Source: Corynebacterium doosanense CAU 212 = DSM 45436 (GTDB taxonomy: Bacteria; Actinomycetota; Actinomycetes; Mycobacteriales; Mycobacteriaceae). From it: a stretch of 64,000 nucleotides of DNA. Under the pieces are notes generated by a model. It was not told the origin of the DNA. It saw nothing but the letters and a program-made list of their open reading frames with translations, and did no database searches. The position numbers and the translations under genes are program-made. Where the stretch lies: contig NZ_CP006764.1 in the NCBI RefSeq assembly GCF_000767055.1, positions 1,736,001-1,800,000 on the forward strand, written 5' to 3'. Of the stretch, positions 8,893 to 18,487 are shown piece by piece (position 1 is the stretch's first letter; each line of letters starts with the position of its first letter).

Positions 8893-9870
8893 ATGAACGT
8901 CGAAGCCGGCTGGAAACCAGACATCCTCGGGGAAAAATTCGAGTCCCGTGATCTCCCCCTGGGGGCGGATCCGGAGGGCGAGGGAGAGGCCGTCGCCACG
9001 CTCGTACGCCGCGGCACCGGCGACCGGGCGGTGCTCTGGGTGCACGGCATGACCGACTACTTCTTCCAGACCCACGTTGCAGAGTGGTTCAACGAGCAGG
9101 GTTACGCCTTCTACGCGGTGGACCTGCGCAAGTGCGGTCGCGCACGCCAGAAGGGCCAGCGCTGGCACTACAGCGAGAACTTCGAGCACTACTTTCCCGA
9201 CCTCACCGCCGCCCTGAAGGTCATCTCCGCCGAGGTCCCCGGGGGTGTGATCCCCCTCGCCCACTCCACGGGCGGGCTCATTGTCCCCCTGTGGCTGGAT
9301 CACCTGCGGCGCCACGATCCCGTGCTCCTGGAGCAGGTCCCCGGGCTGATCCTCAACTCCCCCTGGCTGGACATGCAGTACCCCACCTGGGCGGTGCGCG
9401 CGCTCAAGCCCATCGTCGGCGTCCTGGGCAAACGTTTTCCCACCGTGAAGATCCCCGGTGGCAACCTCCGCACCTACGCCGAGTCCATCCACGCCTCTCA
9501 ACACGGCGAGTGGAAGTTCGACACCACCCTCAAGCCGCTGGACGGCCACGACAAGTACCTCGGTTGGCTGCGCACGGTGCTCTTCTCCCAGAAACGCATT
9601 CAGACCGGAGGAATTAACGTGGGCGTGCCGGTGTTGACCCTACTGTCCTCTTCGTCTTACCTGGGCAAACCCTACTCGGCGGCCGCGGACACGGCCGACG
9701 TCGTCCTCGACGTGGAGCAGATCGAGCGCTGGGCCCCCAAGGTGGGTCCGACGGTTACGCTGGCCTCCATCGAAGGGGCGCGTCACGACGTCTTCCTGTC
9801 CCTCCCCCACGCCCTCAAACACGTCAAATCCACCACCCGCGAGTGGCTCGCCACCCTCTGCCCCTTATAG
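8893..9870 (+). CDS. Alpha/beta hydrolase (serine aminopeptidase S33-like lysophospholipase family)
   Basis: The 325-residue protein has an alpha/beta hydrolase layout: LWVHGMTDYF oxyanion loop (about residues 48-60), the nucleophile elbow AHSTGGL with Ser, and a late ARHDVF motif with the catalytic His. It has no signal peptide, so it is cytoplasmic. The gene lies between mqo (divergent) and mtr, the same position as a hydrolase in C. glutamicum. mtr follows after 15 bp on the same strand, so the two may be co-transcribed. The substrate is unknown. Confidence 0.85.
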   Translation: MNVEAGWKPDILGEKFESRDLPLGADPEGEGEAVATLVRRGTGDRAVLWVHGMTDYFFQTHVAEWFNEQGYAFYAVDLRKCGRARQKGQRWHYSENFEHYFPDLTAALKVISAEVPGGVIPLAHSTGGLIVPLWLDHLRRHDPVLLEQVPGLILNSPWLDMQYPTWAVRALKPIVGVLGKRFPTVKIPGGNLRTYAESIHASQHGEWKFDTTLKPLDGHDKYLGWLRTVLFSQKRIQTGGINVGVPVLTLLSSSSYLGKPYSAAADTADVVLDVEQIERWAPKVGPTVTLASIEGARHDVFLSLPHALKHVKSTTREWLATLCPL

Positions 9871-9885
9871 GAGCTTCTGTCCTTC

Positions 9886-11274
9886 ATGAACTTCGACGCC
9901 CACTACGACCTGATCATCATCGGTGCCGGATCCGGAAACTCGATCCCGGACGAGAATTTCGCCGACAAGAAGATCGCTATCGTGGAGAAGGGCCTTTTCG
10001 GCGGCACCTGCCTCAACGTCGGCTGCATCCCCACCAAGATGTACGTCTACGCGGCCGACCTCGCCTTCGAGGCCAGCCATTCCGAGCGCCTGAACATCTC
10101 CTCGGAGTACAAGGGCGCGGACTGGCAGGGGCTCGTCGACCGGGTCTTCACCCAGCGCATCGACCTCATCGCCGCAGGTGGCGAGCGTTACCGCCGCGGG
10201 GACGAGACCCCCAACATCGACGTGTACGACCACCACACCCGCTTCGTCGGCCCACGGACCCTGTCCACGGGCATCGGCGGCGAGGAACGCACCATCTCCG
10301 GCGACCAGATCGTCATCGCCACCGGCTCGCGGCCGGTCATTCCCGAGGTCGTCCGGGACTCCGGCATCCCGTTCCACACCAACGACGACGTCATGCGGCT
10401 CCCGGAGCAGCCGGAGTCGCTGATCATCCTCGGCGGCGGCTTCATCGCCATGGAATTCGCCCACGTCTTTGCATCCCTGGGCACGAAGGTCACGGTGATC
10501 AACCGCTCTCCGCTGCTGCGCAACCTTGACTCGACGCTCTCGGATCGCTTCAACTCTCTGGCCAGGGAGCGTTTCGACGCCCGCATCGGCCGCACCGTGG
10601 CCTCGGCCACCGGCGACTCCACCTCCGTGACCCTCACTCTCGACGACGGCTCCGAGGTCACCGCCGACGCCCTGCTCGTGGCCACGGGCAGGCGCCCCAA
10701 CGGCGACGAGATGGACCTGGACCTCGGCGGGGTGAAGATGCGTGACGACGGCCGCGTGCAGGTCGATGAGTTCGGGCGCACCACCGCCGACGGCGTGTGG
10801 GCCCTGGGCGACGTGTCGTCCCCGTACCAGCTCAAGCATGTCGCCAACGCGGAGGCCAGAACCATCCAGCACAACCTGCTGCACCCGGAGGATCTGCGCG
10901 AGCTGCCGCTGGAGAACGTCCCCGCGGCGATCTTCACCCACCCGCAGATCGCCACCGTGGGCCTGACCGAGGAGCAGGCCCGCGCGGCCGGGCACGATGT
11001 CACCGTCAAGGTGCAGGCCTACAGCGACGTGGCCTACGGCTGGGCGATGGAGGAACGCGACGGGATCTGCAAGCTGGTCGCCGACCGCACCACGGGCAAG
11101 CTGCTCGGCGCGCACTACCTCGGCGCCCAGGCGTCGACGCTGATCCAGCAGATGATCACCGTGCTGGCCTACGACATCGACCTACGGGACTTCGCGCGCA
11201 GGCAGTACTGGATCCACCCGGCACTGTCCGAGCTCACCGAGAACGCGATTCTAGGTCTGGACTTCTCCGAGTAG
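9886..11274 (+). CDS. mtr: Mycothione reductase
   Basis: The 462-residue protein is a pyridine nucleotide-disulphide oxidoreductase: FAD motif IIGAGSGNS (residues 11-19), redox-active GGTCLNVGCIPTK with Cys42 and Cys47, an NADPH-binding GGGFIAMEFAHVFASLG, and a C-terminal HPALSELTEN with the catalytic His-Glu pair. The sequence type is mycothione reductase, which keeps mycothiol reduced and is restricted to actinobacteria. Length matches the family. It follows the hydrolase gene by 15 bp; the end of that gene carries a weak AGGAG-like ribosome binding site for it. Confidence 0.95.
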   Translation: MNFDAHYDLIIIGAGSGNSIPDENFADKKIAIVEKGLFGGTCLNVGCIPTKMYVYAADLAFEASHSERLNISSEYKGADWQGLVDRVFTQRIDLIAAGGERYRRGDETPNIDVYDHHTRFVGPRTLSTGIGGEERTISGDQIVIATGSRPVIPEVVRDSGIPFHTNDDVMRLPEQPESLIILGGGFIAMEFAHVFASLGTKVTVINRSPLLRNLDSTLSDRFNSLARERFDARIGRTVASATGDSTSVTLTLDDGSEVTADALLVATGRRPNGDEMDLDLGGVKMRDDGRVQVDEFGRTTADGVWALGDVSSPYQLKHVANAEARTIQHNLLHPEDLRELPLENVPAAIFTHPQIATVGLTEEQARAAGHDVTVKVQAYSDVAYGWAMEERDGICKLVADRTTGKLLGAHYLGAQASTLIQQMITVLAYDIDLRDFARRQYWIHPALSELTENAILGLDFSE

Positions 11275-11628
11275 TGGCGCGGTGAGAACGGGCCGATGCA
11301 CCCCCGATAAGGGTGACCGTCTTCCTTAACGGATGATGAGAATCCCTCGGCGATTTCCGCGGTCTTCGCCCGCCAGTTTCTCCCCTCCGGCGGAAAGGCT
11401 ACGCAATCCCGGGGGGATCCTTGCAATTTCACATAGATCTCTACGGATGGGTCGCGGCGGCATCTTTCGCTCATCTTGCCCCTACCGGCGGTTCTGTAAA
11501 CGTTTCGCAGCAACACGGAATACAAACCACGCGGGTTCTGTGCGCTCAGGACTGGTTCACCGGTCCTGTTCGCCGCAGTTTTTCCGGTCCCGGAAAACAG
11601 GTTTCTCCCACCGTAAAGGAAATTGACA
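11275..11628. other. 354-bp intergenic region upstream of the small secreted protein pair
   Basis: No convincing coding sequence or terminator is seen here. It is less GC-rich than the flanks and probably holds the promoter and a 5' leader of the gene at 11629. A TTGCAA around 11421 is a weak -35 candidate without a good partner. An AAAGGA ribosome binding site lies at 11615-11620. Short reading frames on either strand have no family features. Confidence 0.5.
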
Positions 11629-11952
11629 ATGCGCTCTGTCCGCAACGCTGCCGTCGCCGGCGCCACCGTCCTCGCCCTCGCCCTAGGCACCACCACCGCC
11701 ACCGCCCAGGAGTCGGACGCCGCTGAGACACAGGCACCCTCGCTGTCCTCGCAGCCGAACACGAGCCTGAATCTCGAGGGCGACCAGGACGCCAACGGCG
11801 AGGACATCTTCGGCTCCTCCAAGGATCTCGAGGATCAGCCCAACTGGGCCAAGGCCCTCTACGCCCTCACCGTCCTCGGCACCGTCGGGGCGTTCGTCGG
11901 CCTCATCGGCGGCCCGCTGTACAACTTCGTCGTGCACGGCCCCCAGGCTTAG
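11629..11952 (+). CDS. Small secreted/membrane protein, paralogue 1
   Basis: The 107-residue protein has a signal peptide (basic MRSVR start, hydrophobic AAVAGATVLALALGTTTATA, probable cleavage after TATAQ). It continues with an acidic Ser-rich middle and a GEDIFGSSKDLED motif, and ends in a hydrophobic segment (about residues 78-102) that could span the membrane. It is paralogous to the next gene. The position after mtr matches a pair of small secreted proteins in C. glutamicum (cg2195/cg2196 from memory). ATG 11629 is chosen because AAAGGA lies 8 nt before it. The function is unknown. Confidence 0.8.
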   Translation: MRSVRNAAVAGATVLALALGTTTATAQESDAAETQAPSLSSQPNTSLNLEGDQDANGEDIFGSSKDLEDQPNWAKALYALTVLGTVGAFVGLIGGPLYNFVVHGPQA

Positions 11953-11993
11953 GCCCCTCCCCTTCTTCACCGAACCCCCAAAAAGGAACACAC

Positions 11994-12359
11994 ATGCGTA
12001 ACCTCCGCACCGCGGTACTCTCCCTCGTCACCGCAGCCACCGTCTCCGTCGCCACCGTCTCCGTCGCCGGCGTCTCCGTCGCCAGCGCCGCCCCGGATGT
12101 CGCCGAAACCGACAACCCGAACACCGTCTCCTCCGAGTTCTCCTCCCACGGCTCGAGCCTGTGGGAAATCGGCGACGGGCTGCAGGCTGAGGAAGGCATC
12201 AACGCCGAGGACCTCTTCGGCGAGGAGACCGTCGACGACGCTCCGGCCTGGGCCACCGAGTGGGTCAAGCTCACGATCGCCGCTGGTGTCGCGACCCTCG
12301 CCGGCGCGGCCATCGGCGTGGTGAACTACCTCAAGTACACCGGGGTTCTCCCCCGCTAG
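11994..12359 (+). CDS. Small secreted/membrane protein, paralogue 2
   Basis: The 121-residue protein has a signal peptide ending in SVASA-A (about residue 33), an acidic region with INAEDLFGEETVDD, and a hydrophobic C-terminal segment (about 90-115) with small residues. Alignment with paralogue 1 shows the same order of signal, acidic motif [GA]ED[IL]FG and terminal helix, so the two arose by duplication. An AAAGGA sequence precedes the ATG. The gene is followed after 17 bp by a strong palindromic terminator. A cell-envelope role is an inference from the signal peptide and hydrophobic tail. Confidence 0.8.
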   Translation: MRNLRTAVLSLVTAATVSVATVSVAGVSVASAAPDVAETDNPNTVSSEFSSHGSSLWEIGDGLQAEEGINAEDLFGEETVDDAPAWATEWVKLTIAAGVATLAGAAIGVVNYLKYTGVLPR

Positions 12360-12376
12360 TACGCCCACGTAAAGAA

Positions 12377-12412
12377 GGGGTATGACCGCCATGGCGGTCA
12401 TACCCCTTTTTT
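12377..12412. terminator. Perfect 30-bp palindromic bidirectional terminator
   Basis: GGGGTATGACCGCC (12377-12390) pairs with its exact complement ending at 12406, followed by six T. The minus-strand reading has an A-rich to T-rich run as well, so it can stop both the secreted-protein transcript and the convergent mapB transcript. Confidence 0.85.
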
Positions 12413-12421
12413 GTGCGGGAT

Positions 12422-13288
12422 CTAGTCCGCGAGGGTGAGGATCTCGTTGCCGTCCTCAGTGATGACGATGGTGTGCTCGAACTGCGCGGTGAATTTCCCG
12501 TCGAGGTTCTGCACGGTCCAGCCATCGTCCCAGATGCGGTAGGGCAGCTCACCGAGGTTGATCATCGGCTCGACGGTCAGCGTCATCCCCGGCTCGAGGA
12601 CGTCGGTGTAGGCGTCGGAGTCATAGTGCAGGACGATCAGCCCGTTGTGGAACGTCGGACCCACCCCGTGTCCGGTGAAGTCCCGCACCGTGTTGTATCC
12701 GAAACGCTTGGCGTAGGACTCGATGACCCGGCCGATGACGTTGATCTCCCGGCCGGGTTTCGCGGCCCTGATGCCGCGCATCGTCGCCTCGTGGGTGCGC
12801 TCCACCAGCAGCCGGTACTCCTCGGAGACATCGCCGGCCAGGAACGTCGCATTGGTGTCCCCGTGCACCCCGTGTTTGAAAGCCGTGACGTCGATGTTGA
12901 CGATGTCCCCGTCCTGGATCACCGTGGAGTCCGGGATGCCGTGGCAGACGATCTCGTTGAGCGAGATGCACGTGGACTTGGGGTAACCCCGGTACCCCAG
13001 GCAGGAGGGGTACGCGCCGTGGTCGACCATGTACTCGTGGGCGATGGCGTCGATCTCGCTCGTGGTCTTCCCCGGCTCAACGGCCCTGCCCGCCTCGGCA
13101 AGGGCGTTGGCCGCAATCTTCGAAGTCAGGCGCATGGCCTCGATGGTCTCCGCGTCCTGCACGAAGGGCTCTCCGACCGCTTCCTGAACCTCGTTCTTTC
13201 CCACGTACTCGGGCCGGGCGATGCCTGCGGGCACGGCGAGGGTGGGGGTGGGCTGGCCAGGGGTGAGCATGGAGCGTTTGTTCGACAT
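12422..13288 (-). CDS. mapB: Type I methionine aminopeptidase (MapB type)
   Basis: The 288-residue protein matches corynebacterial MapB. The metal ligands are visible: Asp in NIDVTAF, Asp in HGDTN, His in TGHGVG, Glu in VEPMINLG and Glu in QFEHTIV. It removes the initiator methionine from nascent proteins. The N-terminal extension before EAVGEPFVQ is the type with a linker, typical of the longer actinobacterial enzyme. Start ATG 13288 is favoured; a TACCAT hexamer lies 7 nt upstream and there is no ribosome binding site. The alternative ATG at 13297 overlaps that hexamer. Confidence 0.95.
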   Translation of the reverse strand: MSNKRSMLTPGQPTPTLAVPAGIARPEYVGKNEVQEAVGEPFVQDAETIEAMRLTSKIAANALAEAGRAVEPGKTTSEIDAIAHEYMVDHGAYPSCLGYRGYPKSTCISLNEIVCHGIPDSTVIQDGDIVNIDVTAFKHGVHGDTNATFLAGDVSEEYRLLVERTHEATMRGIRAAKPGREINVIGRVIESYAKRFGYNTVRDFTGHGVGPTFHNGLIVLHYDSDAYTDVLEPGMTLTVEPMINLGELPYRIWDDGWTVQNLDGKFTAQFEHTIVITEDGNEILTLAD

Positions 13289-13295
13289 GCGCCCC

Positions 13296-13301
13296 ATGGT
13301 A
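13296..13301 (-). promoter_or_regulatory. -10 hexamer of mapB (leaderless type)
   Basis: TACCAT on the minus strand, 7 nt before the mapB ATG. Confidence 0.4.
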
Positions 13302-13319
13302 GACCCCGTGTCAGGGAGG

Positions 13320-13325
13320 TAACCT
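13320..13325 (+). promoter_or_regulatory. -10 hexamer of the DUF5129-like gene (leaderless type)
   Basis: TAACCT, 8 nt before the ATG at 13334, divergent from the mapB promoter. Confidence 0.35.
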
Positions 13326-13333
13326 CGGCACCC

Positions 13334-14779
13334 ATGAAGAGAACCAGCATCGCAGCACTCACCGCCGCCGCCGCTCTTGCCGGCACCGGAGCAGGATTTC
13401 TCGGGTTCTCCGCACTGACCGACCCGCCCCGGCAATCGGACTACGCGGTGGAACAGACCGTGGGCACCTTCACCACCACCGTGCACAACCCCGACGGGGT
13501 GCTCAGCGCAGAAGAGGAGGAGCGACTGCGCACGGAGGCCGAGCAGGTGCAGGCACCGGAGGTGGTCACGCAGCTGCACTACCTGGTCTTCGCCAGAAAC
13601 GACGAGAACGTCAACGACACGGTCGAGAAGTACCTCCGCGACAACGCGCCGGAGCTCATCGCACCCGATGACGACCACTTCGCCGACGGTGCACTCATCG
13701 TGGGCGTCGGGCTCGACCCGCGCCAAGCCTTCACCTTCGCCGGCGAGGACGTGGCAAACACCCTCAGCCTGCACGAGGGCCGGCATCTTGACGCAGCCCT
13801 GGACGCCATCAAACCCGGCGTGAAGGACGGGGACATCCCGGCGGGCCTGGTTTCGGGAGCCCGCACCGCGACCGATCAGGAGGGCGCGGCCGACGACGCC
13901 TACGAGCAGGCCGAGTCGGACCACACCCTGGGCCAGGCGTTCAGCAGCTTCGGCGCCGGGGGTCTGGCCGGTGGTGCCGCGCTGTGGGCAGGTGTCGCCG
14001 CCCGGTCGCGCAGGAAGAAGGCCGAGCAGGCCCGCGAGGACTTCCAGGTGGCCACCAGGGAATACGCCGAGCTGTCGCAGCGGCTCGACCACATCGACAT
14101 CCGGGCCCACTCCCTCACCTCGCCGCTGGTCGACGACACCCTGCGCGGGCAGTGGGCCGAGGTTCAGCAGCGATTCCTCACCATGCACGACCGTGTCGGA
14201 TCACTTGGCGAGCTCTCGCAGGACGCCCCCGACAAGGCGTTCCTCCACCGCGCCGACGAGCTCGGGGAGGCCGCCGAGGTGACCCGCCAGGTGTCCTACG
14301 CCGAGGAGAACATCGACACGCTGTTCCGCCTGGAGCAGGGCGACACGGCCGTGCGGGAGCAGGAGGTCTCCGCGCTGCACAGCGACATCCTCGCCGCCCG
14401 GCTCGACCTCGACACCACGTCCTCGCCGCTCTACGTCCACCTCACCGAGGTCAAGGAACGCGCCGAACAGCTCACCCGACGCACGGACAGCCCCACGTTT
14501 GTCCAGGACTTCTTTGTCCTGCTGCGCGACTACCAGAGCGCGCTGACGGAGATCAGGAAACAGAAGTTTTCCGACGTCGAACCCGCCGAGGAGCTGCGTG
14601 CCCCCCGGCTCTACGACCGGGACTACCGCCCCGGCTACGGCGTCAGCGGTTTTGTCCCCTACTGGAGCATGGCGGCCTGGCACTCCAACAACGTCTCCGC
14701 GCACGAGGCCAGCCAGTCGAACACGAACTCTTCTTTCAGCTCCGGCTTCTCCGGCGCGGGCGGTTCGTCCGGCTTCTAA
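13334..14779 (+). CDS. Membrane/secreted protein with TPM-like domain and coiled coil (DUF5129-like)
   Basis: The 481-residue protein begins with a signal or membrane anchor (residues about 5-30). A domain resembling the TPM/DUF5129 type follows (about 40-160: [41 protein letters not shown]). A second hydrophobic segment lies at about 195-215 ([16 protein letters not shown]), then RSRRKK and a long charged helical region (about 220-420) likely to form a coiled coil. The tail is Ser/Gly-rich ([16 protein letters not shown]). Topology suggests one domain outside the membrane and a cytoplasmic coiled coil. The function is unknown. The stop overlaps the convergent PBP gene by 4 bp. Confidence 0.7.
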   Translation: MKRTSIAALTAAAALAGTGAGFLGFSALTDPPRQSDYAVEQTVGTFTTTVHNPDGVLSAEEEERLRTEAEQVQAPEVVTQLHYLVFARNDENVNDTVEKYLRDNAPELIAPDDDHFADGALIVGVGLDPRQAFTFAGEDVANTLSLHEGRHLDAALDAIKPGVKDGDIPAGLVSGARTATDQEGAADDAYEQAESDHTLGQAFSSFGAGGLAGGAALWAGVAARSRRKKAEQAREDFQVATREYAELSQRLDHIDIRAHSLTSPLVDDTLRGQWAEVQQRFLTMHDRVGSLGELSQDAPDKAFLHRADELGEAAEVTRQVSYAEENIDTLFRLEQGDTAVREQEVSALHSDILAARLDLDTTSSPLYVHLTEVKERAEQLTRRTDSPTFVQDFFVLLRDYQSALTEIRKQKFSDVEPAEELRAPRLYDRDYRPGYGVSGFVPYWSMAAWHSNNVSAHEASQSNTNSSFSSGFSGAGGSSGF

Positions 14780-16521
14780 CCCGCCGGCGCCTTCAACTCA
14801 TCCAGCGTGGTGAGGAACCGGTTGGTCGCGTTGACCGAGATGGTCGAGCCGCCGCCGTAGACCACGAGCGTGGCGAAGGCCAGGTCGTCGCGGTATCCGG
14901 TGAACCAGGCGTGGGAGCCCTCGTTGACCTCCGCCTCACCCGTCTTACCGTGGATCTCCCCGCCGGCGCTCATCCCCGCGGCGGTGCCGGAGGTGACCAC
15001 GGCGCGCATCATCTGGCGGACGTCGGCGATCGCCCGGGGATCCGGGGGCGGGGCGGCCGTGTCGACGGCGGTCTCCTCGCCGTCGATGAGCACGGGCACC
15101 GGGGTGCGCCCGGAGGCCGCGGTGGCCGACACCAGCGCCATCCCGAACGGGCTGACCAGGTCGAGGCCCTGGCCGTACCCGGCCTCCGTGCGTTCCAGCG
15201 GGGTGTCCCCGCGCGGGACCGAACCGGTGAGGGTGTCCAGACCGGCGACGGAATAGTCCACCCCGAGGCCGAACTGCTTGGCGACGTCTTGCAGCCGCCC
15301 CGGCTCCAGCCCGGTCGAGATCTCGGCGAAGGTGGTGTTGCAGGACTGCGCGAAGGCCCGTTCCAGCGGGACATCGCCCAGGGAGAATCCGTTGTAGTTG
15401 GTGACCACCCGGCCGTAGAACTCCGCCGACCCCGGGCACCCGACGATCTGGTCGGGAGGGATGCCGCCCGCCGCGGCGGTGACGATCTTGAACACCGACC
15501 CGGGCGGGTACTGGCCCATGAGGGCGATGTTGCCGGCGGCGTCGGCGGCGTCGTTCTGCGCTACGGCGAGGATCTGCCCGGTGGACGGGCGGATGGCGAC
15601 GATGACGGCCTGCTGCTCCCCCAGCTCATCCACGGCCGTGTCGGCGGCGCGCTGTACGTCGTGGTCGAGGCTGACGGTGATCGCCGAGGCGTTGTCGGGC
15701 TCGTGGGACTCCAGCTCGCCGAGCAGCGCGCCCTGTTCGTTGACCACCGCGACCTGCCAGCCGTTGCGTCCCTGCAGCCGGTCGGCCACCACCGCTCCGA
15801 CCCGGGACATGGTGTCCGGGGCGAATCCGGGGTCGGTGCTCACCATGGCCGCCTCGTCGTTGACGAGGATCTCCGGGTGCCCGTCGAAGCTCACCGGTTC
15901 GGGGGACGTGCCCACGGAGTAGGTGCCCTCGGCGTCGCGCAGCGTCTTTTCGTCAATCTCCAGGCCCGCGGCGCGCAACGTGTCCGCGGTGCCTGCGGCG
16001 TCGGCCATCTCGTCGGTGCGGACCAGCAGGCGGTGAACCACCCCGGGGCGCATGAGTTCTGCCCCGTCGGAGCTGACCACGGAGGCCGGGGGCGCCTCCA
16101 GCGCCCGGAGTTCGAGGTGCTGGTGGGCCCCGAGCTGCGGGGTGAGGATCGTCGGCTGCCACGTCGCGGTCCACTCGTCGGCAGCGCGGGTGAGGATCAT
16201 CTGCGCGTCGGAGGAGAACTCCCGCTCGCCGGGCAGGTGCCACACCAGCCGGTAGCTGGCGGTGGCCCGGGTGCCGTCGTGGGTGACCTCGAGGTCCTCG
16301 ACGCTGACGTCCTCGGCCTGCATCCCCTGCGTCGTCGCCGAGACGACCTCCGCGGCCTCGTCCGGTTTGTCGAAGTACTCGGGGAACTGCGAGGTGTCGC
16401 CGGCGGCGATGGCCGCGAGCGCGGATTCAGCGACGGGTTGCGCCGAAGGCGGCTTCGGGGTGCAGGCGGGCGTCGATACGCTCAGTGCACCGATCACCAG
16501 TACCGCACCCAGTCGCCTCAT
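14776..16521 (-). CDS. Lipoprotein penicillin-binding protein (transpeptidase with MecA-N/NTF2-like domain)
   Basis: The 581-residue protein has a signal peptide with a possible lipid-attachment Cys20 (STPAC; unusual Pro at -2). An NTF2-like domain spans about 30-130, a dimer/linker domain follows, and the transpeptidase domain carries all three active-site motifs: SVFK with the nucleophilic Ser (PPGSVFKIV), SCN (FAQSCNTTF) and KTG (IHGKTGEAE). It would cross-link peptidoglycan outside the membrane. An equivalent gene follows mapB in C. glutamicum. The start is ATG 16521, with TAGATT 8 nt upstream. It lies 12 bp downstream of the broken BCCT gene. Confidence 0.92.
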   Translation of the reverse strand: MRRLGAVLVIGALSVSTPACTPKPPSAQPVAESALAAIAAGDTSQFPEYFDKPDEAAEVVSATTQGMQAEDVSVEDLEVTHDGTRATASYRLVWHLPGEREFSSDAQMILTRAADEWTATWQPTILTPQLGAHQHLELRALEAPPASVVSSDGAELMRPGVVHRLLVRTDEMADAAGTADTLRAAGLEIDEKTLRDAEGTYSVGTSPEPVSFDGHPEILVNDEAAMVSTDPGFAPDTMSRVGAVVADRLQGRNGWQVAVVNEQGALLGELESHEPDNASAITVSLDHDVQRAADTAVDELGEQQAVIVAIRPSTGQILAVAQNDAADAAGNIALMGQYPPGSVFKIVTAAAGGIPPDQIVGCPGSAEFYGRVVTNYNGFSLGDVPLERAFAQSCNTTFAEISTGLEPGRLQDVAKQFGLGVDYSVAGLDTLTGSVPRGDTPLERTEAGYGQGLDLVSPFGMALVSATAASGRTPVPVLIDGEETAVDTAAPPPDPRAIADVRQMMRAVVTSGTAAGMSAGGEIHGKTGEAEVNEGSHAWFTGYRDDLAFATLVVYGGGSTISVNATNRFLTTLDELKAPAG

Positions 16522-16529
16522 GCCCGCTC

Positions 16530-16535
16530 AATCTA
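16530..16535 (-). promoter_or_regulatory. -10 hexamer of the PBP gene (leaderless type)
   Basis: TAGATT on the minus strand, 8 nt before the PBP ATG, overlapping the stop codon of the BCCT gene. Confidence 0.4.
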
Positions 16536-18425
16536 ATCGAGTTCGGCGGGCTTCCCGGGCTCCGGCACGGGAGTGTCCGGCAGGTCGCTGCCCGCCTTGG
16601 TGTACCACTCGCGGTACGTGGGGTTGGCGCTCTCGAACTTCGCGCCCGCCCCCTCCTCCGTGGGGACGGGTTGGGCGCCGAAGACAAAGTCGTCGCCGTG
16701 CTCGGCGATGCCGCGGCGCACGCCCTGGGCGATGGCCTGGCGCTCGTACCGCCGACGGATCATGTACGGATCGTTCTGCAGCTCCCGGATCCAGGCGTAG
16801 AGCACGCCGGCGAGAATGATGGCGAAGGGCAGCGCGCAGGTGACCATGATCGACTGCAGCCCGCTCACCGCGTTCTCCCCGCCCGCGAGCAGGAGGAACA
16901 GGGAGATCGCGCCGAGGGCGACGCCCCAGATGACGGTGACGGATTTCGACGGATCCGGCCGGCCGGTCTGCGACATCGACCCCATGACGATGGTGGCGGA
17001 GTCTGCGGCGGTGGTGAAGAAGATGATCACGGCGATGAGCGCGAGCACCGCAGTGATCGAACCCAGCGGCAGGTTGCCCAGCACGTCGAACATGACGTTC
17101 TCGCCCGAGGCCTCGATGCTCAGCCCCGCGTCGTTCAGCACCTGGTAGATGGCGTTTCCGCCGAAGATGACGTACCAAACCACGGAGATGAGCGAGGGGA
17201 TGAAGATGACCACGAAGACAAACTCACGCAGGGTGCGGCCCCGGGAGATCTTGGCCACGAAAATGCCCACGAAAGGGGACCAGGACAGTCACCAGGCCCA
17301 GTACATCGTGGTCCACGAGGTCATGAACTCCGCCTCCGCCGGGCCGCGGCTGGCGTTGACGGCGAGCATGTCGCCGAAGCTGGTGAGGAAGGTGAGCATG
17401 GCCGTGGGGATCTGGTCGAGCAGGAACACCGTCGGCCCCGCCACGAGGGCGAAGATACCGAGGAAGATGACCAGCCCCATGTTCACGTTGGAGAGCAGGC
17501 GGATGCCCTTCTTCACCCCCGAGACCGCGGAGATGATGAACAGGACCGTGAGCAGCGTGATCGCCCCGGCGAGGAAGGCGTTGCCCTGGGTGTTCCACCC
17601 GGTGACGATCGCGGTGCCCATCTGGATCTGCAGGGCACCGATACCCATGGAGGTCGCGGTGCCGAAGAGCGTGACCAGGACGGCGAAGATGTCGATGACC
17701 TTGCCCAGCACCCGGTTCGGGCCGTCGGGAAAGACCGGCTCGAACAGGGAGGAGATCAGCGGGAGCCGGCCCTTGCGGTAGGTGGCGTAGGCCAGCGCGC
17801 CGCCCAGCAGCGCGTACATCGACCACGGCACAAACGCCTGGTGGAGGATGGTCTGCGCCAGCGAGGTCTGGATCGCGGCGGAGGTCCCGCTCTCGACGTC
17901 GAAGGCGGGCGGGGTGGAGAGGAAGTGGCTTAGCGGCTCCAGCGGGCCGTAGAAGATGAGCATGATGCCCAGCCCCGCGGCGAAGAGTATGGAGATCCAG
18001 GAGGCCCGGGAATAGGTGGGTGCCTCGTTGTCGTGGCCGAGGCGGATGTTGCCCGTCGGCGCGACGGCGATGACGAGCATGGAGAACATGATGAGGATGA
18101 CCAGCGCGGTGAAGAACCACCCGAAGTTGGAGGTCACCCACGCCTGCATCCCCGTGCCCACGGTGTTGAGGTTGCCGGGGGCGAAGATCGCCCACAGCAG
18201 CACCGCCACGGACGCCACCAGCGCGACGCCGAAGACCGGGTAGTTGGTGGGGTATTCGCTCCGGGTCTTCTCCACGCTGATGCCCGGGATCAGCCCGGGA
18301 TGCAGGTCCTCGTCGTTGGGCGTGCTCCGCCGGCGCAGTGACCGGATGGAGCGGCTGCCCTCCAACTTGGTGGATCCCGGGGTTTCCCGGGACGGGGATT
18401 CCCGGGACGGGGTTTCCTCAGCCAT
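16533..18425 (-). pseudogene. BCCT-family osmolyte transporter interrupted by an in-frame TGA
   Basis: The frame encodes about 630 residues of a betaine/carnitine/choline transporter (LcoP/EctP/BetP type) with 12 hydrophobic segments and charged N- and C-terminal extensions. It is broken once: the codon at 17289-17291 is TGA where the family signature WTxxYWAWW has its last Trp. Upstream it ends in SWTTMYWAW; downstream the same frame resumes directly with LSWSPFVGIFVAKISRGRT. Everything else is intact, including the TTAADSAT sodium-site region. ATG 18425 or 18434 are possible starts (AGAAGGTG lies just upstream). A sequencing error is possible; otherwise it is a recent pseudogene. Confidence 0.85.
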
Positions 18426-18487
18426 GGCTGTCATTCACCTTCTGGTTCCGGGTGTGTTGGGGACAAACCCGGTTAATGTAACACCAG

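Noticed and set aside
11169..11822. A minus-strand frame across the mtr end and intergenic region
   Set aside because: No similarity or start signal, and it overlaps two better-supported genes.
17289..17291. TGA in the BCCT gene read as selenocysteine or tryptophan
   Set aside because: The family has Trp here, no selenocysteine insertion element is seen, and Corynebacterium uses TGA as stop.
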